A stretch of DNA of 64,000 bases from Dimorphilus gyrociliatus (GCA_904063045.1 CAJFCJ010000019.1:1044570-1108569), one strand, 5' to 3'. Shown: positions 1 to 14,600, counted from the first letter of the stretch. Numbers and translations are program-made. The notes: generated by a model not told the origin, from the letters alone.

Positions 1-1737
1 TGTCTTATATTCTTTATAGCCATCAATCAATTCTCTGGTAATAAAAAGTGGCAATTATTGGAAACCTTATTGCAAAAGCCGGAATTTTCTTCAGATTAAA
101 AAACGGTCAGAAAAGAAAGGGGTGCTAGTGCTGTGAGAGCGTGAAAGCTAGAGAAAAAGCGGGTAGCTGTAGCTACAGAAAGACAGGCAGACACACTGAG
201 TGGGTGAGGGAGAGAGGGAGGAGAGAGAGAGAATAGAAAGGGAAAGAGAATGAATAAAAAAGGTGTGGATAGAAAGAAGAGGGAAAAAGAGAAAAAAAAT
301 GGAAAGTGGAAAAAGGAAGTGGAAGAGAGAAAGAGAAAAAAAACGAATATCGACTGATCTGAAAAACGATCGATTAAGGAACTATTTCTCCTTTACGTCT
401 TACCCTTGTCCCCTTTCGCTTGTTCATTCTCTTGAACGTGATGATGAATACAAAGAAAACAACGATTATAAAAATCCCAGATTCTGGGCGTAACTTATTG
501 TTGTGGGATGAATGAATCTGATTGACTAAGAGTATTGGATCAAAAGATTTAACAGTTTACTCTTTCTCGGTTAAATACCCCTAATCATCTTAATCTTTTC
601 CAGTGACTCTTCCGGAAAAGGATATTGTTAGTTGAAACAAAAAGAAATCCCCTATTTTATATTTATAAATGACCAATACAGCTTTAAGTGATAAATAAAC
701 GTCTCTTCCATCATCTTTTTCCTTTGGTCATTCATCAAGCGTCCTACAACTAGCCTTAGAGCTTTTGCATCGCAATCAATGCGATTACCACGACTTCTCT
801 CTTGAGGTTGAACATCGTCGCTTTTGTGTCTGATCATTATACAGAATATTTTTACAACCGATTTTCCTCTCTCGTTCCGCTTTGTGCATATAAATCGAAA
901 GAAGAGGGAATGAAATCGACTTCAAGTTGCCCCTCTCTTTCTCTCTCTTGCTCTCCGAAAACGTGCTCACAATGAAAATTTTCTCTATCTAATTCGTTCG
1001 AGTAGCCTAAACTCATTTTATTCCAAATGCTCTCTTAAATACATCGTGAGTTTATTCTTAATATGCTTAAAAATATTCTAATCATTGTTGAAGCGTCTAT
1101 TGCAGGCGAAACGTAACATTCTACACAATTGGCGAAAGTGGAATGTACAAGTGTACTAACCGAGCTCGTAATCGGCGGGCGTTATGCGACTAAGTACCGC
1201 AAATAAAGGTTTAAGAAGAACTATTGCGCAGAAAAATTGCCACCGCCGTTCATTAATTCTCCCAAGTGTATTTGACGAGAGCAACTGCCTTCAAAGTCGC
1301 CTATTTGGCAGTACAAGGAATTCTTCCATCTAGAAGCCTTACGACCCATCGACAACTGTACGCCTTCATAGGCCAGATGGTATTTTTCACGAAATTCACG
1401 TGGGATTCAACTCAAATATCTAAAACGAGAGGGTCGATCGAAGATCACTCTGCTTCATTCATATAAAAATAGCTCATAGTTATCTTTTACTTTATAATCC
1501 ATACTTTTTATTGCCTTTTAATGCGTATTTTTTTCAATTCGATTTCCTCTTTGTTCCATTCAGAAAGAAAGGCCAACTTATTACAAAATCTTTTTATTAT
1601 GTTTGTATAACTATAAAATGGTTTAATATATATATATATATAGATATAGATATATACATATGCTGCATGTACTCTCTTCTTTCGACCACTTCTCTTTCTC
1701 TCTCTCTCTCTCTCTCCTTCTTTTCCACTCTTCTCCA
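1..1737. other. gene-free AT-rich flank
   Basis: I find no supportable coding exon here. The left part is purine-rich (GA repeats around 195-330) and the right part has TA and TC repeats. An AATAAA on the minus strand (TTTATT at 1507-1512) lies about 225 nt past the stop of the minus-strand gene that follows, so part of this stretch is probably its 3' UTR. The short open frames have no splice logic or recognisable family. Confidence 0.6.
1626..1716. repeat. TA and TC dinucleotide repeats
   Basis: TA run at 1626-1641 and TC run at about 1697-1716, downstream of the PMF1-like gene. Confidence 0.8.
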
Positions 1738-2526
1738 TTAAACTAAGCAATTTTGTAACAGTTCGCTGCTTACTGAATCCAATTGTTTATGAATATCTTC
1801 AGTTTCTTTCACCTTTCTCTCTAATTCATCTTTCTCCCTGTGGAAAAAAAAACAAATTTTGCTCCTCAATTTCTATTAAAGTAATGAGATTTATTACCGT
1901 TTTAACGCATCTTCCAATGATTTCTTCTTGTCATTTAGAGCGCTAATTTCGAAAGCATTCAAATCTATCCGACTATGGTTAAGTGGTCTAATTCAAAAAA
2001 TTAACGTAACGATAGAATGCTTTGAAGGTTTATTTATTTAATGAAGAATCATCTTACTTCCCATCTCCAGTAGTTTCTTTTTGTAAACATGCTTCAACTA
2101 GCTTTTCTCGATCATTCACAAGATCTAAGAATGACTTGCCGTCGGAACACTGAGGATCATTTAACAAACGATGAATTGTTTCCTGAAAAAAATACATAAT
2201 TTGATATTATGATTGATTATTCTTTTTGAATAGTTGACTACCTCGACATCCTTATTATAGTCATTTGTGCTATCATTCCATATTTCTTCTAGCTGGTCAA
2301 ATTTTTTTTTGAAAGCTCCGGGAAAGAGTTTTGAGAGAATTGCAAATCTGGATATTGATGTTACTCGAATAATTTATTTTTATATCCTTTATTAAAAGCC
2401 TTACTTGGGTGCGGATTTTGCTGCCAAACTTCTTAGAGTATTCTTTAAAACTTCCGAAGAAGTCATTAACGGTGTTTCTTCGTCAGTTTTCTCATTTTTA
2501 GAATCAATTTTTATTTTTTCCGCCAT
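1738..2526 (-). CDS. PMF1: PMF1/Nnf1-like kinetochore (MIS12 complex) subunit
   Basis: Five exons on the minus strand: 2526-2405, 2347-2242, 2182-2058, 1987-1898 and 1837-1738, all with GT-AG borders. They join to 543 nt, giving 180 residues. The start begins MAEKIKID and the stop is TAA at 1740-1738. The N-terminal half is helical with an 'FPGAF' segment (about residue 50), where PMF1 has an FPE-type motif. The C-terminal third is a charged coiled coil (about residues 118-178) after an 'IDLNAFEISAL' segment. In PMF1/Nnf1 this architecture (FPE helix, then an LxPxxVVxxxLxPFLxxQ-like segment, then a coiled coil) builds the head of the MIS12 complex that joins centromeric chromatin to NDC80. 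The gene model is well supported by phase consistency. The family call rests on motif spacing and length (human PMF1 is about 205 aa) and is tentative; an unrelated coiled-coil protein remains possible. Confidence 0.6.
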
Positions 2527-5500
2527 TTTCGATTGAAAATATCGGTCACCCTCTATCTCATACTAAATATTCTCTATAAAAACCCAATAGGATCAGGAAC
2601 CATACTACATCCACGGATAACTGGTGAAATTTGAAATTTACCGCCTTTTTTCAAAAATAAGAAACCTAAATAGAAAGAGCTTTTAATTTATGCTGATTTA
2701 AATAAACAAAGCAGATAAGAAGAAGAAAGCTATATGATAAAAAAGATATGAATAATATCTTCAGGTTGAATTAATGCCTCAATGTATCAACAATAACTAG
2801 AAAGCTGATCTGCTCCCTTCTAGTACATATTACAGCAAATTGTAAACAGTGGTAGACGGAAGAACGTGAAATCGTAGAATGCTTTACGTTTATTACAGGC
2901 GTACTGCAAGTTTTGTTTATAACTGCTGCATTCGCTCTGCATTTTATACAAAGCCTTAGACGCGTGTCACTTTTCTCATGTGTAGATTAAATGCATTTCA
3001 TCCGGTTGAACTTTAAGGAGTGTTTGTTTATTTACAAAAAAATGTGACAGATATTATACAGATGCTATTGAATTTAATAAAAAATAAAAATAGACCTTTT
3101 ATGCTTTCGTTTTAGTTTATCCTTTATGCTAGTCCAGTCCATTTCCGATCAATCAGTAGCTCCCTTTATCTTCGTTTCTCTGTTCTCGTGACATTCCTTT
3201 TTTGTCAAATACCTTATTATTCTTATAAATTGTCAATAAATACAAGATTCCATCCCTCTCTAACATCCCTCTTTTCAGTATTAACGAGATTACAAATTCT
3301 ACTAATACCTATAATAGAAATTAATTGCAATAATGCGCACCGAAAATGTACTCGGTGATAAGTTGCTGTAGGAGGATATAGAATATGTAGTTTTATAATT
3401 AGAATACAATCTCGGTTTCACTTATACCCGTTCCTTCTCTTTCCTCTTAGGCCTATACGCAGACGCTCAATAAACCGGAAATTTATTTAAACCTTCCACT
3501 AAGACCGTCACTCCTATCGAACGGGTCTATTTGCATACGAGAATAAATCTTTTCGAGTGAATTCGCCACGTTGTAGAACGGTATAATATAGGCCTAGGTA
3601 AACAAATATTTTATGTTATATCTTGCCTATAAAAAATGCGACCCTTGACGCAAAAAATCGGATCATATACAAATAAATTCGTAATAGCATCATATATATA
3701 TATAAGTCATGTTTATATTTCATTTGTTTCTTGTAACACTTTCGCCTGTAATTAATCTAATACGTAATTCAATCAATTTCGCTAAGCTTTGACGCGTTAA
3801 CTTCATTAATTCGTTGCCATTGTTATGCATGAAATTTGCATTTAGAATTAGTTCTCCTAAAAATTCTTGTTTCTTATTCCTCAATTGTTTACAGTCAAGT
3901 ATCCAAATACGGTGCCCTTTAACCTTGTCCATTTTGTTTCTTTTACAATTTTTTCCTTTCTTTTTATTAAGCTTAAAAGCGAAAGCAAACTGTCTTTCAG
4001 ACAAATACACACACACACACTCATACATACTCTTTCAAACTTTTATACAAAAATTACGGTTGACAGATGGAAATTTCAACGCAATTATTGACAAATTAGC
4101 GCTAATTTCTACCGTTAATTATATCGTTTCGAAGCGTGTAATTTGATTTCTGTCATTGAAAAAGTACTTTATATATTATATATATATTGGTTATATCCTT
4201 TATAAATAGAAATATAAATATAATACATCTAAGGTTTAAACAATCGGAAAGTTCTTTCGTTTTACCCTAATGTTTATGGAGGGCTTATGATGTGTAAACT
4301 TTCAACGCGGCATTGAATAGGGGATTAATCAGGCCTATATATGTATCTAACTTATTGTATTTACAATAGTAAAAAAATAGCTTCGTCAACTATATAGTAT
4401 TTTGTGTATGGAGTTTCCTTCCTCTGAAATAAGAGAATATGATCTTCGGATCAAACGTACAAATATAAAAGAAAATTTTAAGCTATTCGCATTATTAAAT
4501 AAAACTAAGACTATAAAACTTGATTGATTATCCGGTCGTGAACCAATAAAATTCACACGAGTCCCAATGACGTTGATGTAGAGAGAGAGTCGTCTCATTC
4601 TAAGCTCGTCCTGTCAATCACTCATCCGATTCATTCTATCCGCAATCATGCGAATTCTTTCCGATTATAATGCGTCGTTGCAGTTTATTTCCATCATCCC
4701 TTTTTAATACCGTACGATACGGAGAGCGTTAGAATCGCTTTTATCAAACGTAAAGTCCTAAACGTATATATTGACCGAGCCAAGGCTATTTAAACATTGC
4801 GAATAAGCGATATAGGCTATAGTCGTAATCAGCCAGATACGAACGATTATGAGAGGGTGGAGGGGATTAATAGAGTGTATACTTTTCCTATCGATGACAA
4901 ACACTCTGCATAAAAGTCAATTGAATACCTTCTCTAGGGCAATACCGATTTACATCGTCCCCGGCGTCTAATTACGAACTAGGGGGTGATGGAAGTAGAA
5001 AGAAAGAGGTAGAGAAGCCGCTTCTCTCGAGGTCAAGCATCTGTCCGACTCCTGTTTTTTGGAAAATTGTATAGAAAGAGAGTGAAAGAGAAAAAAAACT
5101 TTCATACGCGTGCTCTACACCTGCCCCCCTGTAGACGCCGTTGGACGCCTCTTATTCATTTATAAGCGTGTATGAGTGAATTTATAAACGGAATGAAATG
5201 GGCGTGTTTCTGCAGCTGCGATTGGATAAACGCCAGCTTCAAACGAAAAGATGCCAGCTCCCCGCCGAGAAAAGGCGACTCTTCGTTCAACTGTATAAAC
5301 ACGCATAACGGAAAAGAGCCTATTCCAACACGCAGGCTTGACCTTTTGACTCGGAATGCGCTAATCACTGTCATTGTCGTACTGTACAAATTCTCATCTA
5401 CTGTATATAACGAAAGTCTTGACATTTAAGTTGTCTTTTCTTGGAGAAAAATTTCATTACAGTTTATTCGCCTCGGTGAGCAGATGTCCGAATCCGGTGA

Positions 5501-6607
5501 CAGGTGACTACCGTTTGCCAAATTTTTAATTATTCCAATTAGACGCCTTTACAATAGCGTTCACATATAAACGATATATAGTCGCCACAAGTAACACGCA
5601 AGTTATTATCGGGGAGGCAGTAAGGGAATAAAAGGAGGAGACATTCGCATCATTTTAAACGACGGTCGTTCGTCTTGTCGTAGAAAGCTCGGCAAATCGT
5701 ATTGCGATTCGATACGGCTCTAACAGTCTTATCAATAATGCACCGAGACGCCGGCTCGACTCGGTCTGACGCTTCTGAATCGCAAGAGCCGAGGATTTTT
5801 TATTAGAAGGCTTTCTTTCCAATCTTTTTTCCTTTCTTTTTCTCTTCCTTCATTCTGTATTTTTCCTATTTTCTTTATTATATGCTAAATAGAAAATTGT
5901 TGTGTTTACGGATTGGCCAGGTGCGCGTTGACGCCCCATTATGGAACGAAGTTGTGTTTGTCGAGGGTTGCCTGAGGTCGGGGTCACCGTGGTGACGTCT
6001 GCATGTATGTATGTATGTATATAAATTATCTACTCTGCCTCGCACACATGTTAAAGAAAAACTATATATAGCAGTCTATATACTTTTATTACTTTCCCAT
6101 CGCCGATAGCGTCTCGCCGTTTGACGCCGTCGACGCCTTAACGCCCGGAGCTGTCTTCCCTGAATCGACAGCGAGAAGATGAAAACTAAGGAGAGAGGAA
6201 GAGGCAGTTAATTGGAAATTTTTATAAGCAGATTAACGTAGAACGGGCAGGTGCTATCCTGCTAGCCGCGGTATTTTTGATGCAGAAAGGTTTTTAACGA
6301 GGCCTCGAGAGGTAAACACACATCCTTCTTTTCAATGATACATTCAGTCTTTTCCCAACATTCTATCCCCTCACCTTATTCAAATGACTAACTATTGAAC
6401 GCCCATACTTCAACAAACCGCTAATCAATGCATAACGTGCCGCTATTGTTCGCAACTGTTGATTACCGTCTTTTCTCAGCCAACTCATTAGTCGCCCTTT
6501 CTTTCATTAATTCGTCGAAAAAAAGGACTCGTTTGTTTTTTTTCTCTTTTTTCCCACCTCTCGTAATACCCCCCCCCCCTCCTCCCCTCATCCGCTCCTC
6601 TCCCCTT

Positions 6608-6811
6608 ATGCCGTCAACAAAACAGAATATTCTTGATGAAAGATCGTCAAAGAGTGTTTATGAAAGGATAAGAAGATTTATACAGGAAGAATTGAAGGAA
6701 AAAAGTCAAGCCTATTTAAGAAATTATTATTTACTCGTTAATTTTACTACTTTTGCGCAGCAGTTAAGTGGCAACAGTGGCGACCACTCGGCTTATTTTA
6801 CTAATGCGTAA
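6608..6811 (+). CDS. possible small open frame, unrecognised
   Basis: A 67-codon open frame starting MPSTKQNILDERSSK contains a charged helical stretch (RIRRFIQEELKEKSQAYL) unlike the low-complexity translations around it. The frame continues upstream through a C-rich tract to an ATG at 6428, but that part reads as low-complexity proline. No splice partners, signal peptide or family are apparent. It may be chance in a 6 kb gene-free region. A transcript read or a conserved orthologue would be needed to keep it. Confidence 0.15.
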   Translation: MPSTKQNILDERSSKSVYERIRRFIQEELKEKSQAYLRNYYLLVNFTTFAQQLSGNSGDHSAYFTNA

Positions 6812-7070
6812 TCGACCGTTAGAGGTCGCTGCGAACGCCACCTTGATTCTAGATCGCGTTCCAACGCTGACGAGTTTGGATAAAAGTTTACTACGAATCG
6901 CTCTGATAGAAATATAATTGATTTTTATCAACAAATTTTTTGAAGAAGTAAATTTATTTTAAAAATCAAGATTGTAAGTTCTTTATCTTTAATATTTATT
7001 TATAATTACGATTTTCCTTATTATCGCCCCCCGAACCGTAGTATTTGGCTGTTCATTGTAAAACAGTAGA

Positions 7071-7090
7071 TATATATATATATATATATA
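7071..7090. repeat. TA dinucleotide repeat
   Basis: About ten TA units in the region upstream of the semaphorin. Confidence 0.8.
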
Positions 7091-8636
7091 CATAAGAGTT
7101 CGACCAGGTGAGAATGTTTTTTTCTCATCGGTCTTATTTTATTTTCGAGGTTATTTCTTCGCTTGCGATGCATAGATTTTCACGGAAAAATAAGTTTTAG
7201 AGGGATTTTCTTGCATCTCCTACTTTTTTTATTGACGCTTTCTTTTTTTAAATGCTTATCTCAGTTGTTATCTGCATTTTGCATAAATCACCAGATTAGG
7301 TTTATCCTATTAGGTATGAGGTTCTCCAGCTAGACGATTATTGTAAACAAATATAACTATTTTTCCACATTCTTCTTGTACAAGTTACGACTCGCGGACC
7401 TGTTCGAAGCGTTATTCAAACATGCCTTGTTTTTATACTGGAATAATTACAATATCTATATATCGAGTCGATTGTAACACCTGGACACAATAGTTGTATG
7501 TATTGTTCAAAAGTGTTGAACACGTGTAAAAATATAAAGAACAGGACAGTTTACCAAATACGCGTATGTATCGTATGAATAATAGAAAATTTTGTGGCTC
7601 AATGATTTACAGGCGTATTGCTTATATGAATAATATAGCCGAGCAGCGACTACTGTTATCAAAAGATATTTACGATTCGTAACCGTCGCATTTCTATTCA
7701 AAGAGCATACGACCTTCCTGGGCTTTGATGGTATAGAGAGAGAGACCGTATGGACTAGTCGCTAAAAGTTTTTATAGGGGTTACGTAAAAAGGGAACATT
7801 TTCTTTACAGAAGCTTTTAAGACGAGGGTTATGTAGGGGCGGGGAAAAAGAATAGAAAGAAAAAGTCACTGACGAAACGGCGCTTTCGGCTAGAAAGGAA
7901 GACGTCATTTGCACTCCTCACGCACATTTCATGACGTAATCGTCAAATTGATGCGTTGCCCGTTATGCTCCTCTGACTACGTCTGTACCAGCTGCTTTTC
8001 GTTTATTCTTAAGCGTTTTTCATCTTTCAAGAGATTTCAACGCTCACCTTTTGACTTTATCACGTGATTAGGCTACAAACCAATCAGCAACTTTGCTCAG
8101 TCTACGAACGCCTTTACCACGGCCTTTGACATTCGAAGGGGAGGCCGGGGGGTTACTGTAAAGATGAAAAGCTGCTATTCTTTGCGGCAGAATAGAACAG
8201 TTCGATACCTGCCCGTCAAACCCTCGTCGGTTTGACAACGTGCTGTTTCGTTGCGTTAGGGAGAAGAGGAAGCTTAGTATTCTATTATTCAAAAAAAAAA
8301 AAAAAAGAAAAGCAACAACTTGCCCTGAAGGTGACAGTCAGGTTTACGTAACAGGGCTATAATACCAGGTCGAGAAGGAAACTGTCGCCTTATCGGTTTT
8401 GTTTAACAGCCTTTCTCAAAAAGCGATAAGCTACTCCCGTAATTTAGCGTAATTGCTCAAAGTCTACTTATCGGTCGCTTTCCATCGATTCTCACCAACC
8501 TTTTAAGTGGCCCATCCATTTACCCGTTATCTCTAATTGCTCTAACTCTCTTTTACTTTTCAGGAGAGCGACGGAAACCAGAACAAAAAAAAAACAATAT
8601 TCATCTGTAAAGTTCTCTTGAAGGGGAGAAAGCAAA

Positions 8637-11600
8637 ATGGAATTGTTTCCGACTTTCTTACTGCTTCTTTTGTTTTATTCCATCGTTGCTTCCCTTAAAA
8701 CTGATGCACAATATGACGAGGATATTAGGAAAAGGATGGATTTACAGCCATTATACGAACACAATCTAATAGGCAGTAAGTAAATTTTGTCTTGGCGCGA
8801 AAAGAAAGGAAGTTATAATGAGAGATAGAGACAGGAAGGAAGGGTGGAGAGAGCGTAGAAAGGAAGGGCGCTGCGCAAAGTTTATTTATACAAGAGTCTA
8901 TATTAGATAACGTTTATTAACGTCTACCAAACTTTATAAAGTTTTCCTCTCGGGAAAAGCTTTGGGCAATGAGGGAAAAATATGAGAGGAGGAAAAAAAT
9001 CGCGATGAATTGACCGGCACCCCGCCGTGCGGTCGAAATTAGACGCTTGTTGCTTATTAGCTTATAAACCCAACCGGATATTGAATCGAACAAAACTGCT
9101 ACAATAGAGTCTACGACGTTTTTTGAGTGATGTACGCACTGATTCCGTAGAGTATGTGAGATGCTTATTATTGGCTTTTTATGGAATTGATTTACGAGGG
9201 AGGCAATTTACGCGAAAAAAGTAGGTCATCATGATAAACTAAGCGTGACGTTTCCTTCCCGATCGAATGTTTGCTCTTTTAAGAAGGTTTTCTCCTCACC
9301 CCCACTCTACCTCCCAATCTACCACTTTTTTATTCCTAATGCGAAAGAAATAGTCATTGGCGGAGGGAAAATGTCATTGTGGTAATTTTACGCTGATTGC
9401 TTCTGTCTCATCTCGATTCCCTTTACCGGGACATTCCCCGCGGCATCCACGGACACGCCTTGCTCGCTGCAGGCATCGGTTCAAGCGAGCGCTCATTAAG
9501 GCTATAATCCTTCTTTACAGTATCATAATCCACGACACACCCGTAACTTTGCGGTAAGAGTACTCTCTCATTGTCAGCATCTCAATCAGTACACATCGGG
9601 GTTAGAGAGAACATATTTTCGCTTAAGTCTGTTATATTCTTTTATAAATAAACCCGCAGCAATGCACTTTTCATTTGTAATTATATCATTAAGAAGCTGC
9701 TCACTCTTTTCGTCAGTCAATTTTTTTCTTTTCATTCTACCCTCTTATCGTTACATCGTTGCTCCGGGACGACAATTAGCTGTGACCGGAAGTGAAAGCA
9801 GCTGCAACAATGCGGTGTGACCCTATGACCTGCCTTTCCGTTTTCTGGTTGTGTTTATGCGTGCCCGGTTTCTTGGAACGTTAACGAGATTTGCCGGTGA
9901 GCAAGTGCCCTGTCCACCCAAGCGAAAAGCTCAGACTTTACGTAACTCCATTCCACAACGCCGACATAGTTGATTGCAGTCAATCAAGTCTCTAAATGCT
10001 GTAGGTCTGCTCAATGATTGGGTAAGGGTCGTAGTCGGCGGGGGGGTTTTCTATTATTTCTGAAAGTTGGGCGGAGGCGATTCCTCATCGTCTCAACACT
10101 ATTCTTACCCGATTTGGGAATTTGAGGCGGTAATGACGATCGTCCTAAATGCGGAGCACGTCTATCGAACGAAAAGCGTTAATCGTCATTACTCATTCGA
10201 GAGCGTGCTGCACGAAACCCTCGAGGATGCACGCCTAAACTACGATTGGCCCCTTGTAAAAGGGGCGAGACAAACAAAACTCAGTTTTCCTCTCTCACCC
10301 TTTATAGTACTTCTATCTTGTTTCTTATCAATTTATTTCCCTCTTTATTCTTTCCCGCCCCCACTGTGCGTCCTTCCTTAGATTTAGGCTTGTAATAATA
10401 GAAAACCTAGTCCAGTCCATCAGCCAATTAGGCTACTAGTATTATGAGATGAGGGCCGTTTCAGGTAGCGTGACTGGTTGATTAGAAGGCAGCTGCAAAG
10501 AATCGGTCGTTGTTCATTTCTCGTTAAGCACGTTATCGAAGCTTAGTTATTAATAGATAAGTTGGAGTTTTTTTTACATGCTTTGCATACTAAAAGCGGA
10601 TCTTTTTAGCACTAGTTGTGTTTTGTTCTTTACGTCCATCATTTGCTCGTCATGTTTTACAAGATTATGCAGCTGCTTAAATGTTTATTATGAAACATTA
10701 TACTAGCTGGTATTACGATCGTATAATTGAACGTTTGATCAGTTGTAGAGAGGGGTGCAGTTGCAAGCGACTGACGACGAGCAGATGGCGCGTATTTTAA
10801 ATTAATCGAGTGGTCAGCCAGCTACTGCAAACAAGCAGTCCGCTGTATAGAGTTGATAGATTGTGCCGAAGCAGTCGATAATTTCATTTCGTCTACGAGC
10901 TGACGTGTCCTTTTCATTTAGGAGCTAGTTATAACTTCTTGTTTAGGGTTACGGTATTTCAGCTGTATACCAATTAGCAACTTAATTAAGCGTCTTGGAA
11001 AAAGACAGCAGGGTTACCACAGCGTATTTCCTTTCTCTATTTAAAGCCACCAACTTTTTTTATCTACGCTTCAACACCTTCCCATATGCATAAAGCCTTT
11101 GTATTTATACAGATTCAAAGAAGTGGACATTTAGAAGCAAAGAGAAATCGGATTACTTAAGAATATTATATGAAGAATCGGGTTGGGTGTTGGTGGGTGG
11201 AAGGTGAGGGATTTCTATCTCCATTTTTAGATTTATCGGTCTTGTTTGCTTTGGCCGTATAGGCACCCTGTCTACAGCAATATCCTAAATTTACTCCTGC
11301 CATTCTGTACTGAGTATGAAATGGCTAGTAAAAAATTGCTCTAGCTGCTATATTATTATATATATTTGCATTCTTTCTCATTTTATTGAGTTTTTCTCCC
11401 ATCTTCTCTTTTATACTTATGATTTTTCGTCTTTTTTCAGGGAAACGCTATATAACATAAGCGTACGGGATTTCAGTTATACAAAGGTGCGTATCTTCTA
11501 CTTTTATATTCTTCTTATGGATTCTTAGGTCACGTTTCTTTCGCTTTTTTTTCTCTTTCCTCTCCTTTCGATATCATTCTGTGCCTGTACGACGCTAAGG

Positions 11601-14600
11601 CATTAGTAAACTACGCTTCAATGAAAACCAAACGAATGACTGCTTTTTGCCAAGAAAATGAGGAAACGTATAATCAAGACAAAGCGAGTGAAATATGTGC
11701 CTTCTAATGGCATAGAGCATTCGTGTTAATAAGAATAGAAATTGTTAGTGCGTTCGATACGCCTAGGAGCTTTGATCATTTTTGATGTTCGATTTAATTT
11801 TAGATTACAGTCTTTTCGAGGTGAAAGTATGAAAAAGGAGAAAGAACATTATAATCTAAAAGGCGCATTGCCGTCCAACCGTGAAAACGACGCAAATTTA
11901 CATTTTTTTGTTTCTGTCGATTCTTTAGTCACGCTCTCGATATACAAAGCCGAGAGCGCACGCCAAAAATAGCGCTATAATACCGTTTTACAGAAACTAA
12001 TACGCATAATATAATTTTACCTAGTCACGAAAATGTTACATCTACTTGATGTAATTAACGCTTGTTTGATAACATCGCACATTAATAGCACATTAAAAAA
12101 CAACTACCTTTGAATTAACGCTTATTAATATATGCATATCTATACAAATATACACATAATATGTGTATCGTACATATGGCTACATTATATAAGCAGACTG
12201 TATGAGGTTACGTGGCGAAAGAATAATAAACATATGAATTATGGAAAAAACCATGACACATTCTGTGATAAAGTATCATCGAATATAGTCGGACGAGTGG
12301 TGGCAAAAAAAGAGTAAAATAGCGCCCTTTGAATTGTTTATATCCGCATGCGACCATTTACTTTATAAAGACATTATAAATTGCTGTATAATTTCAGTAT
12401 TACGCTTTTTTACCATTCAGCTTACAATAATTTGTCAGCTGGCAGAGTTTGTGTATATAAGAAACGGCGTGAATGTATAAGAAATTGACACTAGGTTTTA
12501 AGAGCCTGTATACAGATACAATAGGCCGGCATTGATTAACAAATCCGATATTGGTACAATATATATGTTTGTATATTTTACTTTACACCTGTATGTAAGA
12601 AATTCTTTCGTTCATTTGTTTTCCCTCGAAATACAAATTAGTTTGTGCTAGGGCGTTAACTATATTTCTTGCGACCTTTCACGATTCAGCGCCCACAGGG
12701 CTTAATTATATGTACTGCGTGCGCAGCTGCAAAATCCCGATGTAACTATTAGATTAATTTAGATATAATGAACGTGCTCTATTTTTTTGCAGGTGCTGAA
12801 GGGCTGGCAGGAGGAAAAGGAGAATAAAAATGTGTGCAACGCATTAGATAAAAAGGTAATTGGTTGGAATTGTTTGCCGTACAAAACGACGCTCAATAAT
12901 TAATTACGTTGCGCCATAAACGTCATTTAGGCAAGGCGTCTTCTCCCATGATGATTCGTATGACGTTTCGCATTAACCGTAAGCGTCTCAAATCGGGTTA
13001 TGGTACAATTGAGAGCAATGAAAATAACGCGCCACACAGTCGAAGCGTCAGTAGATTGGCAGTCACCCCTCGCCTGTTGTAACGTCTACTGAACCGCGAT
13101 TACGGGCGTTCCGCTGAGGCGAGTCTCTGGCGACCGTCATCTTACCCGTCAGTCAGAAATAAAGAAATAAATTTCTCTAATCGTTCGCAAAAATCAGAGC
13201 GGGGGGTTTATAGCTCATTATCAAAATCGCAGGATTTCAATGGCCTGCGGCCTAATTGAATAGACTTCATCAGTAATCGACGCCGGACCGTCGACCAGTT
13301 TTATCTTATATATATGAATAATTGCTAGTGTATATCTGTCGATCTCATAAGTAGATTATCCAAGACGCCCACAGTCGATAGAAGGAAGACGACTGAGGCA
13401 ATATAATGTATTTTTCTTGTTGGTGTCTTGTTAAGCGTATGTATGTGTGTATGTGACTGGACTTGAGTCTCTTGATCTCTTTTGCCCTTCTCTTCATGAG
13501 AGTATACAGATTTGCATAATCAATGCTGTTATCTTTAACCAACAGAAATACTGTTCGAATTACGTCAGTCTTGCTGTTCGACTATCAGATGATAGGTTAC
13601 TCGTTTGTGGCACTAATGCTGGTCTGACATCTCCTACCTGCAGAATATTACGACACTCGAACAGTAAAAAAGTATTACGAGAAGAAAATGGAATGAAATG
13701 GTATGCAGTAGCTCCATTTTATCCGGATGACAGTTTTTCATATGTTTACACCGGTAAGTTTGCACTCACCATATTTTGTAAAAATACCGCACAGTATTAG
13801 GTCGCGACACCTTTCGGTTGCAAATCGATCTAAACGCTGACAAATAGAAATAGATAGAGACTGATACTTATCGATTTGACAAACAGCACGTGTTTCGAAA
13901 GACGGAAGACTGGCTGTTTACAATTGAAAGTAATAATACCTGATTCATTTCATCTGACTTTCTCATGAACTTTGTAAAACGCTATTTTAGACGTATTAAA
14001 TAACCCTTAATGAATGACATGGTGCGTGCAACATCTGCGATAGTTCGTGATCTTGCTACCTTGCTCAAAAATTATATTCGTCTTTTGAACTAATAACGGC
14101 AAGAAACTCATAATTGCTCTACCTGCGCCTCTATTTTTCAAGCTAAGGGATAAACGCATCGTAAACACTTTCGGCGTATTCCATCGACTAGTTTGTTTGT
14201 CTTCTATTGTACGTGCGCACCAAGCAAGCACTTGAAAAATACTATGCGTACGGTTGAGGAAAGTGTGCACTCTTTCAACGCTCTTTATACCTGAATACAT
14301 TCTTCCATACAATGCAAGCATACCCCTTTATGCCCGTAACCTACAGTGGAAAAAAATCACAATGTTTTTAATTAGCCTGCTCTTTTGCTTGCATAATTTA
14401 TAAAAAGTCTTCTATTCTTCGATCGGAAACACAGATAGGATCTACTGCAGACTGGGTAACGAAAGCTGATAGTCGCCTGGCAAATAAAATTGAGCCAGAC
14501 GAACAATGCGGTTTGGTAGCGTGTATTATATTGAAAAACAGGGCTGTGTCGACGTTGCCGTCAGCGATGTTGTTCTAATGAACTTACAGTTGGCGTCTGC

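Larger units (their letters stand above)
2527..8636. other. large intergenic region upstream of the semaphorin
   Basis: This 6.1 kb stretch, the longest without a gene, separates the divergent PMF1-like and semaphorin genes. I see no coding exon chain. It holds simple repeats: a CA run at 4007-4020, TATG at 6004-6019, a C run at 6569-6579, TA at 7071-7090 and an A run at 8291-8306. CRE-like TGACG/ACGTCA elements lie near 7918-7937. An AG acceptor preceded by a pyrimidine tract ends at 8563, 73 nt before the semaphorin ATG, so an upstream 5' UTR exon or a trans-splice site is likely. By position it is a candidate regulatory region. Confidence 0.5.

Noticed and set aside
10067-10381. 104-codon frame in semaphorin intron 1
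   Set aside because: It ends in low-complexity hydrophobic sequence with no acceptor or donor in a phase that fits the gene.
14007-14321. 104-codon minus-strand frame in semaphorin intron 5
   Set aside because: No splice signals, family or codon character; taken as chance.
14436-14470. Possible extra semaphorin exon after the acceptor at 14436
   Set aside because: In the required phase it hits a stop after about ten codons; the acceptor at 14990 gives the conserved 'IFTAAMVYVD' block instead.
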